Source: Massilia glaciei (GTDB lineage Bacteria > Pseudomonadota > Gammaproteobacteria > Burkholderiales > Burkholderiaceae_D). Taken from it: 64,000 nt of DNA. Position numbers and translations under genes: made by a program. The notes under the pieces are model-generated. The model was not told the origin of the DNA. It saw only the letters and a program-made list of their open reading frames with translations, and did no database searches. Location of the stretch: the NCBI RefSeq assembly GCF_003011895.2, contig NZ_PXWF02000122.1, positions 1 to 64,000 of the forward strand. The letters run 5' to 3'. Below are positions 55,601 to 63,585 of the stretch, one piece after another (within the stretch, counting starts at the first letter, position 1; each line of letters opens with the position of its first letter).

Positions 55601-56854
55601 TCAGACCGACGCGGTGGCCGCCAGCGCGCGGTAGCGGGAGCGGAAAACCAGCGTTTTCCACCCCAGCAGCACCGCATTCCCCGCGCACAAGGCCAGCACG
55701 ACCGGCAACACGCCGCCGGCCGGCCAGGCCAGATAGACGAGCAGGAACACGAGGAAGCCGCAGCCCTGGCTGTACAGGATGTGCCGGTCCACGCCGAGCG
55801 CATACAGACCCAGGTGCGGCACGGCGCCGCAGGCGCTGATCGCGGTGGCCAGCAGCAACCAGTATAAAATGAAAATGTTGTCGGCGTAGACTGGATTGGC
55901 GAGATAGCCGACAAACACGGTCCCCGTCAGCGCGCAGGCCAGCGACAGCAGCGCGCCGAACACGAGGACATTGCGCCCGACCAGCAGCAGCTCGGCGCGC
56001 AGCAGCGCGGCGTCGCGCGCGCGCCCGGCGGCGATCAGTTTCGGGTAGGCGAAGTCGACCACGGCGGCGTCAAGGAAGGAAATGACGGCGGCGGCCATGC
56101 CGGCGTACAACACGTACGCGCCGAGCACCTCAAGCCCGGCCAGGTGCTCGACGAAGTAGCGGTCGAAGGTGGAGATGCCGCGCAGCGCGATCGAGGCCAG
56201 CAACAGCGGAAACGCCACCCGCAGGCCGCGCCCGATCCAGCGCCGGTCCGGCGCCGGGCCGGCCGCCAGCGGCACCAGCGCGCCGATGCGCCACAACGAC
56301 AACCCGCACGCCAGAACCACCCCGGCCAGCCAGGCGCCGAGCACGAAATCGAGGGTGCGCGTGTGCGGCGCCAGCGCCTGGACCCCGATAACGATCAGCC
56401 CCCACGCGCCCATCCGGACAAACAGCACCACGCCGGCGAAGAGCTGCTGCGAGAGCGCGATCAGGACCCGGTTCGCCTCCTGGGCGATATGCTCGGCGAT
56501 GAGCAGGCCGACGATCCAGGCGGCGTGGGCGCCGGGCAGCAGGCCGCGCCACGAGAGCAGCAGGACGACCGGGATCGCCAGCGCGTAACACAGCAGGTAA
56601 AGATAGCACTGGTTGGCGACGATGGTGGCCTGGGCCGCCGGCGCGGCGCCGACCAGCTCGCGCGAGGCGAAGGTGTAGAACTCCAGCCCGACGAGGTAGA
56701 TGCCGTAACCGACGGTGGCCGCGACCAGGCCGTAGCTGCCGAGCTGGTCGGCGGGAATGAACTTGGCGAGAAAAAACACCAGCAGGAACTTGCTGCCGAG
56801 CGTGAGGGCCCGCAAGCCAGTGCCGATGAGGCGTTTATGGGATTCTTTGTGCAT
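55601..56854 (-). CDS. wzx: Oligosaccharide flippase Wzx-like
   Basis: 417-aa membrane protein with about 12 helices, beginning LIGTGLRALTLGSKFLLVFF and then LAKFIPADQLGSYGLVAA, the polysaccharide-flippase N-terminus. It is the second flippase of the window and sits within the legionaminic acid genes, so it probably moves the legionaminate-containing repeat unit. Short for the family but with both halves present. The 85 bases after it, before ptmE, hold nothing recognised. Confidence 0.88.
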   Translation of the reverse strand: MHKESHKRLIGTGLRALTLGSKFLLVFFLAKFIPADQLGSYGLVAATVGYGIYLVGLEFYTFASRELVGAAPAAQATIVANQCYLYLLCYALAIPVVLLLSWRGLLPGAHAAWIVGLLIAEHIAQEANRVLIALSQQLFAGVVLFVRMGAWGLIVIGVQALAPHTRTLDFVLGAWLAGVVLACGLSLWRIGALVPLAAGPAPDRRWIGRGLRVAFPLLLASIALRGISTFDRYFVEHLAGLEVLGAYVLYAGMAAAVISFLDAAVVDFAYPKLIAAGRARDAALLRAELLLVGRNVLVFGALLSLACALTGTVFVGYLANPVYADNIFILYWLLLATAISACGAVPHLGLYALGVDRHILYSQGCGFLVFLLVYLAWPAGGVLPVVLALCAGNAVLLGWKTLVFRSRYRALAATASV

Positions 56855-56925
56855 TGCTCATTGTGGTGGCGCCCCGCTTGCGCGGGACTGATGCCGGGCG
56901 CGTCGCGCGCGCGATCCGCGCCCCG

Positions 56926-56949
56926 GCGCGATAGCGCGATAGCGCGATA
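56926..56949. repeat. Three perfect 8-bp tandem repeats (GCGCGATA)
   Basis: GCGCGATA occurs three times in tandem at 56926-56933, 56934-56941 and 56942-56949, about 75 bases upstream of the minus-strand wzx start, in a 239-base gap that otherwise shows only GC-rich sequence. Confidence 0.85.
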
Positions 56950-57093
56950 TTGTATGCTAATTGCAACAACCAAGGGTCGCTTGCGCCGCGCGCCCGCGGC
57001 GGCCTTCAATCCGCCCGATCGGGCCGGTCGTGCGCCTGCGGTCGCGCCGGCGCCATGCCATCGCCTGGTCGTGTCGTCAACCGGCGCCGCGCC

Positions 57094-57867
57094 CTACAGC
57101 GAAAAACCGTCGTCGACGGTGATGTTCTGGCCGTTGATGAAGGCCGACGCGTCCGACAGCAGGAACAGCAGCGTGCCGGCCACGTCCTGCTTGTCGAGCA
57201 TGCCCTTGCCCGAGCACAGCGCGTTGTATTTCTCCAAGAAGCTCTCCGGCTGCCCGTCGAAGATCCCGCCCGGGCTGATCGCGTTGACCCGGATCCCCGT
57301 CCCCTTGAGGTATTTGGCCATGTAGCGCGTCAGGTGCAGCACGCCCGACTTGATGACCGCGTATTCGACCGGCATCGTCATGGTGGTGCCGTCATAGACG
57401 GAAAAACGGGGCGCGATGACGCCGTAGACGGACGACATGTTGACGATGTTGCCGTGCCCCTGGGCGCGGAAAAACCGGGCGAACTGCTGGGAAACGAGGA
57501 AATAGCCGCCCACGTGCAGGCTCACGTTCTCGCAGAAGTCGTCGTACTCGACGTCCTCGAAAAGGCGTCCGTAGCGCCCGTTGCGCGGATAGGCGTTGTT
57601 GACGACGGCGTCGATCCGCCCGTGCGCCTGTTGCAGCGCCGCGATGGCGGCGCCGATGCTGTCCTTGCGCGTGATGTCGAGCGCGCAGGCGGCGGCGCGG
57701 CCGGGGTGGCGCGCGCCGATCGCGGCCGCCACCGCGGCGGCCGCTTCGGCGTCGCGGTCGGCGACCACGGCGAGCCCGCCGGCGGCGGCGATCGCCCCGC
57801 AAAACTGCTGGCCCAGCAGGCCGGCGCCGCCGGTGACGACGACGATCTTACCTTCGAGCTGCATCAT
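57094..57867 (-). CDS. ptmA: SDR family oxidoreductase PtmA
   Basis: 257-aa classical SDR. It has VVVTGGAGLLGQQFCGAIA, VVNNAYPRNGRYG (NNA motif), MSSVYGVIAP (Ser) and PVEYAVIKSGVLHL (YxxxK), and ends in NGQNITVDDGFSL. In Campylobacter, PtmA works with PtmF to make the glucosamine used for GDP-linked legionaminic acid. It overlaps legF by 4 bases, which supports that role. The exact step is known only for the family. Confidence 0.9.
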   Translation of the reverse strand: MMQLEGKIVVVTGGAGLLGQQFCGAIAAAGGLAVVADRDAEAAAAVAAAIGARHPGRAAACALDITRKDSIGAAIAALQQAHGRIDAVVNNAYPRNGRYGRLFEDVEYDDFCENVSLHVGGYFLVSQQFARFFRAQGHGNIVNMSSVYGVIAPRFSVYDGTTMTMPVEYAVIKSGVLHLTRYMAKYLKGTGIRVNAISPGGIFDGQPESFLEKYNALCSGKGMLDKQDVAGTLLFLLSDASAFINGQNITVDDGFSL

Positions 57868-58574
57868 GCTTGTCCTTGCGCGTGGCGGCGGTTGATCAAT
57901 AGTTCGACGAGCAGGAAGTCGACTTCGGAATCGATGTCGATCGAGCGCTCCTCCGGCATTTCATAGAGCCGGGTGTCGGCGTTGAACAGGCCGGGCGCCT
58001 CGAACAGCACGGCGCGCCGCCACGCGTAGATCGAGGCGTTCATGTCGAAGCAGGCCGGCGCGTCCTGGCGCCTGAAGACCGGCGTGGCGAGCGTCTTGGC
58101 CAGGCCCACGCGGCCGGCGGCGTCCCGTTCGACCAGGTTGAAATAGGGCGAGCGGCGCGCCGGCATGCCGGTGATGACGTTGCCGGCGCCCTCCTCCTCG
58201 AGCAGGCGGACCGCGTTGACGATGTCCTCGACCGAGCGCAGCGGCGAGGTCGCGTCGAGGTCGACCATGGTGTCGAAGCGCAGCCCGCAGCGCGCCTCGG
58301 CCGTTTCCACGGCGTGCCGGATGACGGGCAGCTTGGCCGCCGTGTCGGTGGCCAGCTCGTGCGGACGGGTGATGGCCAGGTCGGCGCCGTAGGCGGTGGC
58401 CGCGGCCAGGATCGCGGCGTCGTCGCTGCTGACGGCGACCACATCGAACAGGCCGCAGGCGCGCGCCTGCTCGATGCTGTGGGCCAGCAGGGGCTTGCCG
58501 GCCAGCAGGCGCATGTTCTTGCCCGGCACGCCCTTGGAGCCGCCGCGCGCGCAGATCGTGCAGATTCGTTTCAT
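57864..58574 (-). CDS. legF: CMP-legionaminic acid synthetase (LegF/NeuA/PtmB family)
   Basis: 236-aa cytidylyltransferase that activates the nonulosonic acid. It has ICTICARGGSKGVPGKNMRL, the CMP-sialate synthetase signature, then VSSDDAAILAAA, VDLDATSPLRSVEDI and CFDMNASIYAW. The ATG at 58574 overlaps the ptmF stop by 4 bases (ATGA); an ATG four codons upstream lacks proper spacing. Assigned to legionaminate by the neighbours. Confidence 0.93.
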   Translation of the reverse strand: MKRICTICARGGSKGVPGKNMRLLAGKPLLAHSIEQARACGLFDVVAVSSDDAAILAAATAYGADLAITRPHELATDTAAKLPVIRHAVETAEARCGLRFDTMVDLDATSPLRSVEDIVNAVRLLEEEGAGNVITGMPARRSPYFNLVERDAAGRVGLAKTLATPVFRRQDAPACFDMNASIYAWRRAVLFEAPGLFNADTRLYEMPEERSIDIDSEVDFLLVELLINRRHAQGQA

Positions 58575-59485
58575 CGTTGTATCCATTCCTTGTTGGCGGC
58601 CGCCCGCGCGGCGGCGTCTATCAATTCGACCGTCGCCAGCCCTTCGGCCAGGGTGCATGCGACGTCGGTGCGCCCGGCCAGGACGGCCGCGTGCATGGCC
58701 AGGTAGGTGCTGTTGCGTTCGGTGGCGAACAGCTCCTGCACACCCAGATAGTGCAAACTGCCGGTGGCCAGGTCGGCCTCGAGCGTTCCGCGCAGCGTAT
58801 TGATGGTGACGCCGCGCCGCACGCGCCGGTCGAGGTAGTTCATGTGCACCGACACCACCGGGCAGCGCGGCGTCGTCAGCAACAGCGAAAACACGTCGTC
58901 GCTGGTGATCTCGAGCGCGCTGAATTGGCCGCCCAGGGCTGCGACCCGGTTCCAGCCGCCGAGCAGCCAGCACAAATAGTCCAGTTCGTGGCTCAGGTCG
59001 CGCAGCACGCCCCCGCCCTGGGCCGCGCTCGCCGAGTACGACTGCCGGTAGTCGCTGCCGGGCCGCCAGTCCGGCAGGTACTGGCCGACATGGACCGTGG
59101 CCGAGACGAGCGTCTCTCCGGCCAGCAGTTCGCGCATGCGCAGCACCATCGGATGGAAGCGCAGGTTGTAGGCGACGTAGGCGGCGCCGAAGGCGTGGCG
59201 CGGCAACGCCGCCGGCGCGTGGAACAGCGGCTTTTCGATCAGCACCGTGCCGCCGAAGCGGGCCCCGGCCAGCGCGGCGAAGGCGCCCGCATGGGCGCCC
59301 GTCTCGTTGGCCACAACCACGTAACCGGGCGCATGCGCGGCGAGCGCCTCGCCGGCGTCGGCATAGACGAGCGGAAAATCGACGGCGCGCCTGCTGACGA
59401 CGGCGACCGCGCAGCCGAGCTGCTGCAGCACCTCCACATGGCGGCGCCCGATCGAGCCGTGGCCGATCACCAGGGCGCGCATCAT
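58571..59485 (-). CDS. ptmF: Gfo/Idh/MocA family oxidoreductase PtmF
   Basis: 304-aa NAD-dependent oxidoreductase. The N-terminal Rossmann motif is ALVIGHGSIGRRHVEVL; later motifs are VVANETGAHAGAFAAL, LIEKPLFHAP (EKP motif) and GGGVLRDLSHELDYLCWLLG (H-x3-D). It pairs with PtmA in the GDP-GlcN branch of legionaminic acid synthesis. Adjacent ATG codons at 59485 and 59482 are both possible starts. Confidence 0.9.
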   Translation of the reverse strand: MMRALVIGHGSIGRRHVEVLQQLGCAVAVVSRRAVDFPLVYADAGEALAAHAPGYVVVANETGAHAGAFAALAGARFGGTVLIEKPLFHAPAALPRHAFGAAYVAYNLRFHPMVLRMRELLAGETLVSATVHVGQYLPDWRPGSDYRQSYSASAAQGGGVLRDLSHELDYLCWLLGGWNRVAALGGQFSALEITSDDVFSLLLTTPRCPVVSVHMNYLDRRVRRGVTINTLRGTLEADLATGSLHYLGVQELFATERNSTYLAMHAAVLAGRTDVACTLAEGLATVELIDAAARAAANKEWIQR

Positions 59486-59538
59486 CGCCCCCCCGCGGGC
59501 AGCGACTCGGTCGGGATGGTCAGGTGTCTAGCGTTCAT
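59482..59538 (-). CDS. 18-aa leader open frame coupled to ptmF
   Basis: Frame MNARHLTIPTESLPAGGR ends in a TGA that overlaps the first ptmF ATG (ATGATG). A run of seven G shortly before the stop means a one-base change would fuse it to ptmF. No good ribosome-binding site is seen. Confidence 0.25.
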   Translation of the reverse strand: MNARHLTIPTESLPAGGR

Positions 59539-59582
59539 TTTCTTATCAGTGGCATCAATGTTATCGATCGGGGGAGCGGTCC

Positions 59583-60230
59583 TCATGCGGGCCGGACCGG
59601 GCCCAGCGCCGCGAGCAGGAAGCTACCGGCTGCCAGGTCGCGCACCATGACGGCGCCGGCGCCGACGATGGCGCCGCGGCCGACCGACAAGCCCTGGATG
59701 ATGGTGGCGCCGCTGCCGACGAAAGCGCCGTCGGCGACCCGCACGCTCCCGCACAGCACCGCGCCGGGCGCGATGTGCACGTCCTGGCCGAGCGCGCAGT
59801 CATGGTCGATGCTGGCGCGGGTATTGACGATGCTGTTGGCGCCGATGACGACATCGGGCTGCACCACCGCCCCGGCCATCACCTGCACGCCCTGCCCCAG
59901 CCGCGCCGTCGGCGCGACCCAGGCGGCCGGGTGCACCAGCGGCGGAAAAAGGAAGCCGCGCGCCACGCACTCGGCGAACAGGGCGGCGCGGCGGGTGCCG
60001 CCGGCGACCTGGCCGAGTCCGTTGATGAGCCGGACCTCGGCCGGGTCGCAGCGCGCCAGCGCCGCGTCGCCGCCGAGCACGGCGATGCCGTGCCAGCTGG
60101 CCTCGCCCCGATCGGCCAGGCCCGGGTCGCACACGCCATCGACCGTCATGCCGGCCGCAGCGGCCAAGGCCAGCAGCACCTTGGCGTGGCCGCCGGCGCC
60201 GAGCAAAATAAGGGACGGGACGGGCGCCAT
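59583..60230 (-). CDS. legH: PglD/NeuD-type acetyltransferase, probable LegH
   Basis: 215-aa left-handed beta-helix acetyltransferase. The N-terminal nucleotide-sugar domain starts LILLGAGGHAKVLLALA. The hexapeptide-repeat domain includes GQGVQVMAGAVVQPDVVIG, SIDHDCALGQDVHIAPGA (catalytic His) and GSGATIIQGLSVGRGAIVGA. LegH uses this fold to acetylate the 4-amino group made by LegC. The ATG at 60230 overlaps the legI stop by one base. Confidence 0.88.
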   Translation of the reverse strand: MAPVPSLILLGAGGHAKVLLALAAAAGMTVDGVCDPGLADRGEASWHGIAVLGGDAALARCDPAEVRLINGLGQVAGGTRRAALFAECVARGFLFPPLVHPAAWVAPTARLGQGVQVMAGAVVQPDVVIGANSIVNTRASIDHDCALGQDVHIAPGAVLCGSVRVADGAFVGSGATIIQGLSVGRGAIVGAGAVMVRDLAAGSFLLAALGPVRPA

Positions 60231-61333
60231 CAGTCGATGACTTCGCCCGCGCCGAAGGCGCGCCGGGCCGACTGGCCGACCAGCGCCCACAACTCGGTCG
60301 CGGCCAGGCCGCGTCCGTTGCGCGCCGTGCCCAGGTCGGCGCGCGTGAAGTGCGCGCCGGCCGCGATCGGGCGCAGCGCGACCACCTGCTGGCGGCCGGC
60401 GCGCCGGCTGTCCCATTCGCTAGGGTGGGGCGCCTTGGCGCCGTCGCCCAATGCGCCTTGCAGGGCGCGGATGTCTGCCACCATCTGCACCAGCTCGCCC
60501 GGTTCGAGCGAGGCCGCATGGTCCGGGCCCGCCATGGCGCGGTCGAGCGTGAAATGCTTCTCGATGATCTTGGCGCCGCGCGCGACCGCCGCCACCGGCA
60601 CCAGGATGCCGGCCGTGTGGTCGGAGTAGCCCACGTCCAGGCCGAAGGCGCCGGCCAGCGTGTCCATCGCGCGCAGGTTCACTTCGGCCAGCGGGGTCGG
60701 GTACTGGGAGGTGCAGTGCAGCAAGCTGACATGGCACTGCAGGCTGGCGCGCCAGGCCGGGTCGCTCCAGCCGCGCCAGACCGCGTCGATGTCGCGCGGT
60801 TCGGCCTCGGCATTGAGCGCGTGGGCGACGATCGCCAGGCCCTGCTCGACCTCGGACAGCGTGGCCATTCCGGTCGAGATCACGAGCGGCTTGCGGGTGC
60901 GCGCGAACTGCCACAGCAGCGGCCCGTTGACCAGTTCGCCGGAGGGGATCTTGTAGAACGGCAGGTCCAGCGTTTGCAGGAAGGCCAGGCTGTCGACGTC
61001 GAAGGCGGTCGACAGGAAACTCACGCCGCGCGCGCCCGCATACGCTTGCAGCTCGTGGTGCCACTCGAGCGGCAGCTCGAGCTTGCGCAGCATCTCGTAC
61101 TGGCTTTCGGCCGCGTCCGTGGTGTCCTTCTGGTAGGCGGCCTTGGACACGCTCTTCGAGGCCAGCTTGGCCGCGTCGAAGGTCTGGAACTTGACGGCGT
61201 CGGCGCCGGCCCGCACCGCCACGTCGACCAGCGCGAACGCGAGGTCGCGCTGGCCGTTGTGGTTGACGCCGGCCTCGGCGATGATGTAGACGTGATCCGG
61301 ATCGGTTCGCTTCATCGTTGAATCCCGTGACAT
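60230..61333 (-). CDS. legI: N,N'-diacetyllegionaminic acid synthase LegI (NeuB family)
   Basis: 367-aa PEP-dependent synthase. The TIM-barrel domain has YIIAEAGVNHNGQRDLAFAL, ADAVKFQTFDAAKL, FYKIPSGELVN, STGMATLSEVE, LLHCTSQYPTP and GYSDHTAGI. A C-terminal antifreeze-like SAF domain begins VVALRPIAAGAHFTRADLG. It condenses the free trideoxy-mannose derivative from LegG with PEP. The ATG at 61333 is used; the ATG at 61315 is an alternative. Family certain; legionaminate specificity from context. Confidence 0.94.
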   Translation of the reverse strand: MSRDSTMKRTDPDHVYIIAEAGVNHNGQRDLAFALVDVAVRAGADAVKFQTFDAAKLASKSVSKAAYQKDTTDAAESQYEMLRKLELPLEWHHELQAYAGARGVSFLSTAFDVDSLAFLQTLDLPFYKIPSGELVNGPLLWQFARTRKPLVISTGMATLSEVEQGLAIVAHALNAEAEPRDIDAVWRGWSDPAWRASLQCHVSLLHCTSQYPTPLAEVNLRAMDTLAGAFGLDVGYSDHTAGILVPVAAVARGAKIIEKHFTLDRAMAGPDHAASLEPGELVQMVADIRALQGALGDGAKAPHPSEWDSRRAGRQQVVALRPIAAGAHFTRADLGTARNGRGLAATELWALVGQSARRAFGAGEVID

Positions 61334-61388
61334 TGCTTATGAAACCCCGGCGGCGCGGCGCCCGGGATGCCCGCCGCCTCGCGGCCCG

Positions 61389-62537
61389 TCACAGGAACTC
61401 GGGCAGCACGCTGCTCGGCAGGTTGACGACGACCGACTCGAGCCACTCGGCGTTGGCCATCTCGCCCTTGCGGCAATGGGCGTAGGCCGGCAGCCGGTTC
61501 ATCAGCGCCCAGATCGGGCGCGTCATGACGCCGGCGCGGTTGGTCGCCTCGAGCAGGGCGTCGCGCTGGGCGCCGTCTTCGCAGACCACGGCGTTGAGCC
61601 AGTAGTTCGAGCGGCACCCGTCCGGCTCGGTGACGAAGCGCAGGTCGCTGCCCTCGAACAGGCTGGCGTAGCGCCCGGCCAGCACGCGTTTGGCCTCGAC
61701 GAAGGCGTCGAGGCGCTCGAGCTGGGCGCACCCGAGCGCGGCGTTGATGTTCGGCAGGCGGTAGTTGTAGCCGACCTCGTCGTGGACATACTCGTACGGA
61801 TGGGGCTTCTTGGCGGTGGTGGTCAGGTGCTTGGCGCGCGCGCCGAGCGCCTCGCCGGCCAGGATCATGCCGCCGCCGCCGGTGGTGATGATCTTGTTGC
61901 CGTTGAAGCTGAGCATGCCGAGGGCGCCGAAGGTGCCGGTGTGGTGTCCGTGGTAGAGGCTGCCGAGCGATTCGGCCGCGTCCTCGACCAGCACCAGATT
62001 CCAGTGCGCGCACACCGCCACCAGGGCGTCGAGGTCGGCCGGGTGGCCGAAGGTGTGCATCGGCACGCAGGCGCGCACGATCTTGCCGTCGGCGCTGGCG
62101 CGGCACAGACCGTCATCGCCGATGAGCGCGTTCTCCTCGAGCCAACGGCGCAGCGCACCGGGCGACAGGCCCAGCGTGTGGCGGTCGACGTCGACGAACA
62201 CCGGCTCGGCGCCGCAGTAGGCGATCGCGTTGCAGGTGGCCACGAAGGTGAGCGCCTGGGTGAGCACCAGCTCGCCCGGCCCGACCCCGGCCAGGCGCAG
62301 CGCCACGTGCAGCGCGGCGGTGCCGTTGACAGTGGCGACCGCGCGCGGGCTGCCGGTGTAGGCGGCCATGTCGTTCTCGAAGCGGTCGACGAAGGCGCCC
62401 ACGCTCGAGACGAAGGTCGAATCGACCGTCTCGAGCACGTACTCGCGCTCGCGCCCGCCGAACACGGGCGCGTGCAGCGGGATGAATTCCTTGGTCCGGT
62501 ATTGTTCGCGGGCGAATTGAATTAGGCGGTCGAACAT
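61389..62537 (-). CDS. legC: GDP-4-keto-6-deoxy-GlcNAc aminotransferase LegC
   Basis: 382-aa DegT-family aminotransferase. It has FIPLHAPVFGGREREYVLET, AVATVNGTAALHVAL, PMHTFGHPADLDAL, LVEDAAESLGSLYHG, and the Schiff-base Lys in LSFNGNKIITTGGGGM. The DAAESLG and NGNK motifs match the LegC/PseC-like branch. The ATG at 62537 is six bases from the legB stop; the open frame continues upstream without support. Confidence 0.93.
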   Translation of the reverse strand: MFDRLIQFAREQYRTKEFIPLHAPVFGGREREYVLETVDSTFVSSVGAFVDRFENDMAAYTGSPRAVATVNGTAALHVALRLAGVGPGELVLTQALTFVATCNAIAYCGAEPVFVDVDRHTLGLSPGALRRWLEENALIGDDGLCRASADGKIVRACVPMHTFGHPADLDALVAVCAHWNLVLVEDAAESLGSLYHGHHTGTFGALGMLSFNGNKIITTGGGGMILAGEALGARAKHLTTTAKKPHPYEYVHDEVGYNYRLPNINAALGCAQLERLDAFVEAKRVLAGRYASLFEGSDLRFVTEPDGCRSNYWLNAVVCEDGAQRDALLEATNRAGVMTRPIWALMNRLPAYAHCRKGEMANAEWLESVVVNLPSSVLPEFL

Positions 62538-62542
62538 GGCGC

Positions 62543-63529
62543 TCACACGTTGTAGAGGTCGGTTTTGTACTTGGCCAGGTTCTCGGGCCGCATGAACCAG
62601 TCGATGGTCGCCTGCAGGCCCTCGCGGATCCCGTATTCCGGGGCGAAGCCGGTCAGGGCGCGGATCTTGGCGTTGTCGCACCAGAGCCGGAACACCTCCG
62701 ATTTTTCGGGGCGGATGCGTTGCTCGTCGGTCACGAATTCGACATCGCTGCCCATCAGCTCGCGGATCAGCGCGAGCGTGTCGCCGACCGAGATCTCGAA
62801 GTTCGAGCCGATGTTGACCGTCTCGCCGACCGCCTTGTCGCAGCGCGCCAGCGCCAGGAAGCCGCGGCAGGTGTCGGCCACGTAATTAAAGTCGCGGGTC
62901 GGGGTGACGTCGCCGAGCTTGATCTGCCGCTTGCCGCTGGCGATCTGGCCGATGATGGTCGGAATCACCGCGCGCGCCGACTGGCGCGGGCCGTAGGTGT
63001 TGAACGGGCGCGCGATCGTGAGCGGCAGCTGGAAGCTGTTGTAGAAGCTCATCGCCATGGCGTCGGCGCCGATCTTGGAGGCGCTGTACGGCGACTGCGC
63101 CTGCAGCGGGTGCTGCTCGTCGATCGGCACGTATTGGGCCGTTCCGTAGACCTCGCTGGTGGAGGTGTGGATCACACGCTCGACGCCGTTCTCGAGCGCG
63201 GCCTGGCAGATGTTGAGCGTGCCCTTGACGTTGGTGTCGACGTAGCTGTCGGGCGCGACGTAGGAATACGGGATGGCGATCAGGGCGGCGAGGTGGAACA
63301 CGATGTCGACGTCTTTGGTGATGTGCTTGCAGTAATGGGGATCGCGCACGTCGCCGCTGAGCACTTCGATCTCGTTGCGGCAGTCGACGTCCTCGAGCCA
63401 GCCCCAGTGGTTGAAGGAATTGTATTGCGAAAGCGCCTTGACCGCGTAGCCCTCGCGCACCAGCAGCTCGGTCAGGTGCGAGCCGATGAAGCCGTCGGCG
63501 CCGGTAATCAATATTTTCTTGTTCATCAT
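62543..63529 (-). CDS. legB: GDP-GlcNAc 4,6-dehydratase LegB
   Basis: 328-aa extended SDR. It has ILITGADGFIGSHLTELLV, LSQYNSFNHWGWLED (typical of LegB), HLAALIAIPYSYVAPDSY, TSTSEVYGTAQYV and YSASKIGADAMA (YxxxK). It begins the legionaminate-specific branch by making the 4-keto-6-deoxy sugar. It is followed by legC and legI in pathway order. Confidence 0.94.
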   Translation of the reverse strand: MMNKKILITGADGFIGSHLTELLVREGYAVKALSQYNSFNHWGWLEDVDCRNEIEVLSGDVRDPHYCKHITKDVDIVFHLAALIAIPYSYVAPDSYVDTNVKGTLNICQAALENGVERVIHTSTSEVYGTAQYVPIDEQHPLQAQSPYSASKIGADAMAMSFYNSFQLPLTIARPFNTYGPRQSARAVIPTIIGQIASGKRQIKLGDVTPTRDFNYVADTCRGFLALARCDKAVGETVNIGSNFEISVGDTLALIRELMGSDVEFVTDEQRIRPEKSEVFRLWCDNAKIRALTGFAPEYGIREGLQATIDWFMRPENLAKYKTDLYNV

Positions 63530-63585
63530 GTGCAGTTGCTAAGGATGGTGTTGGATTTGGGCGGCGCCGGGCCGTCGCGCCGGAT

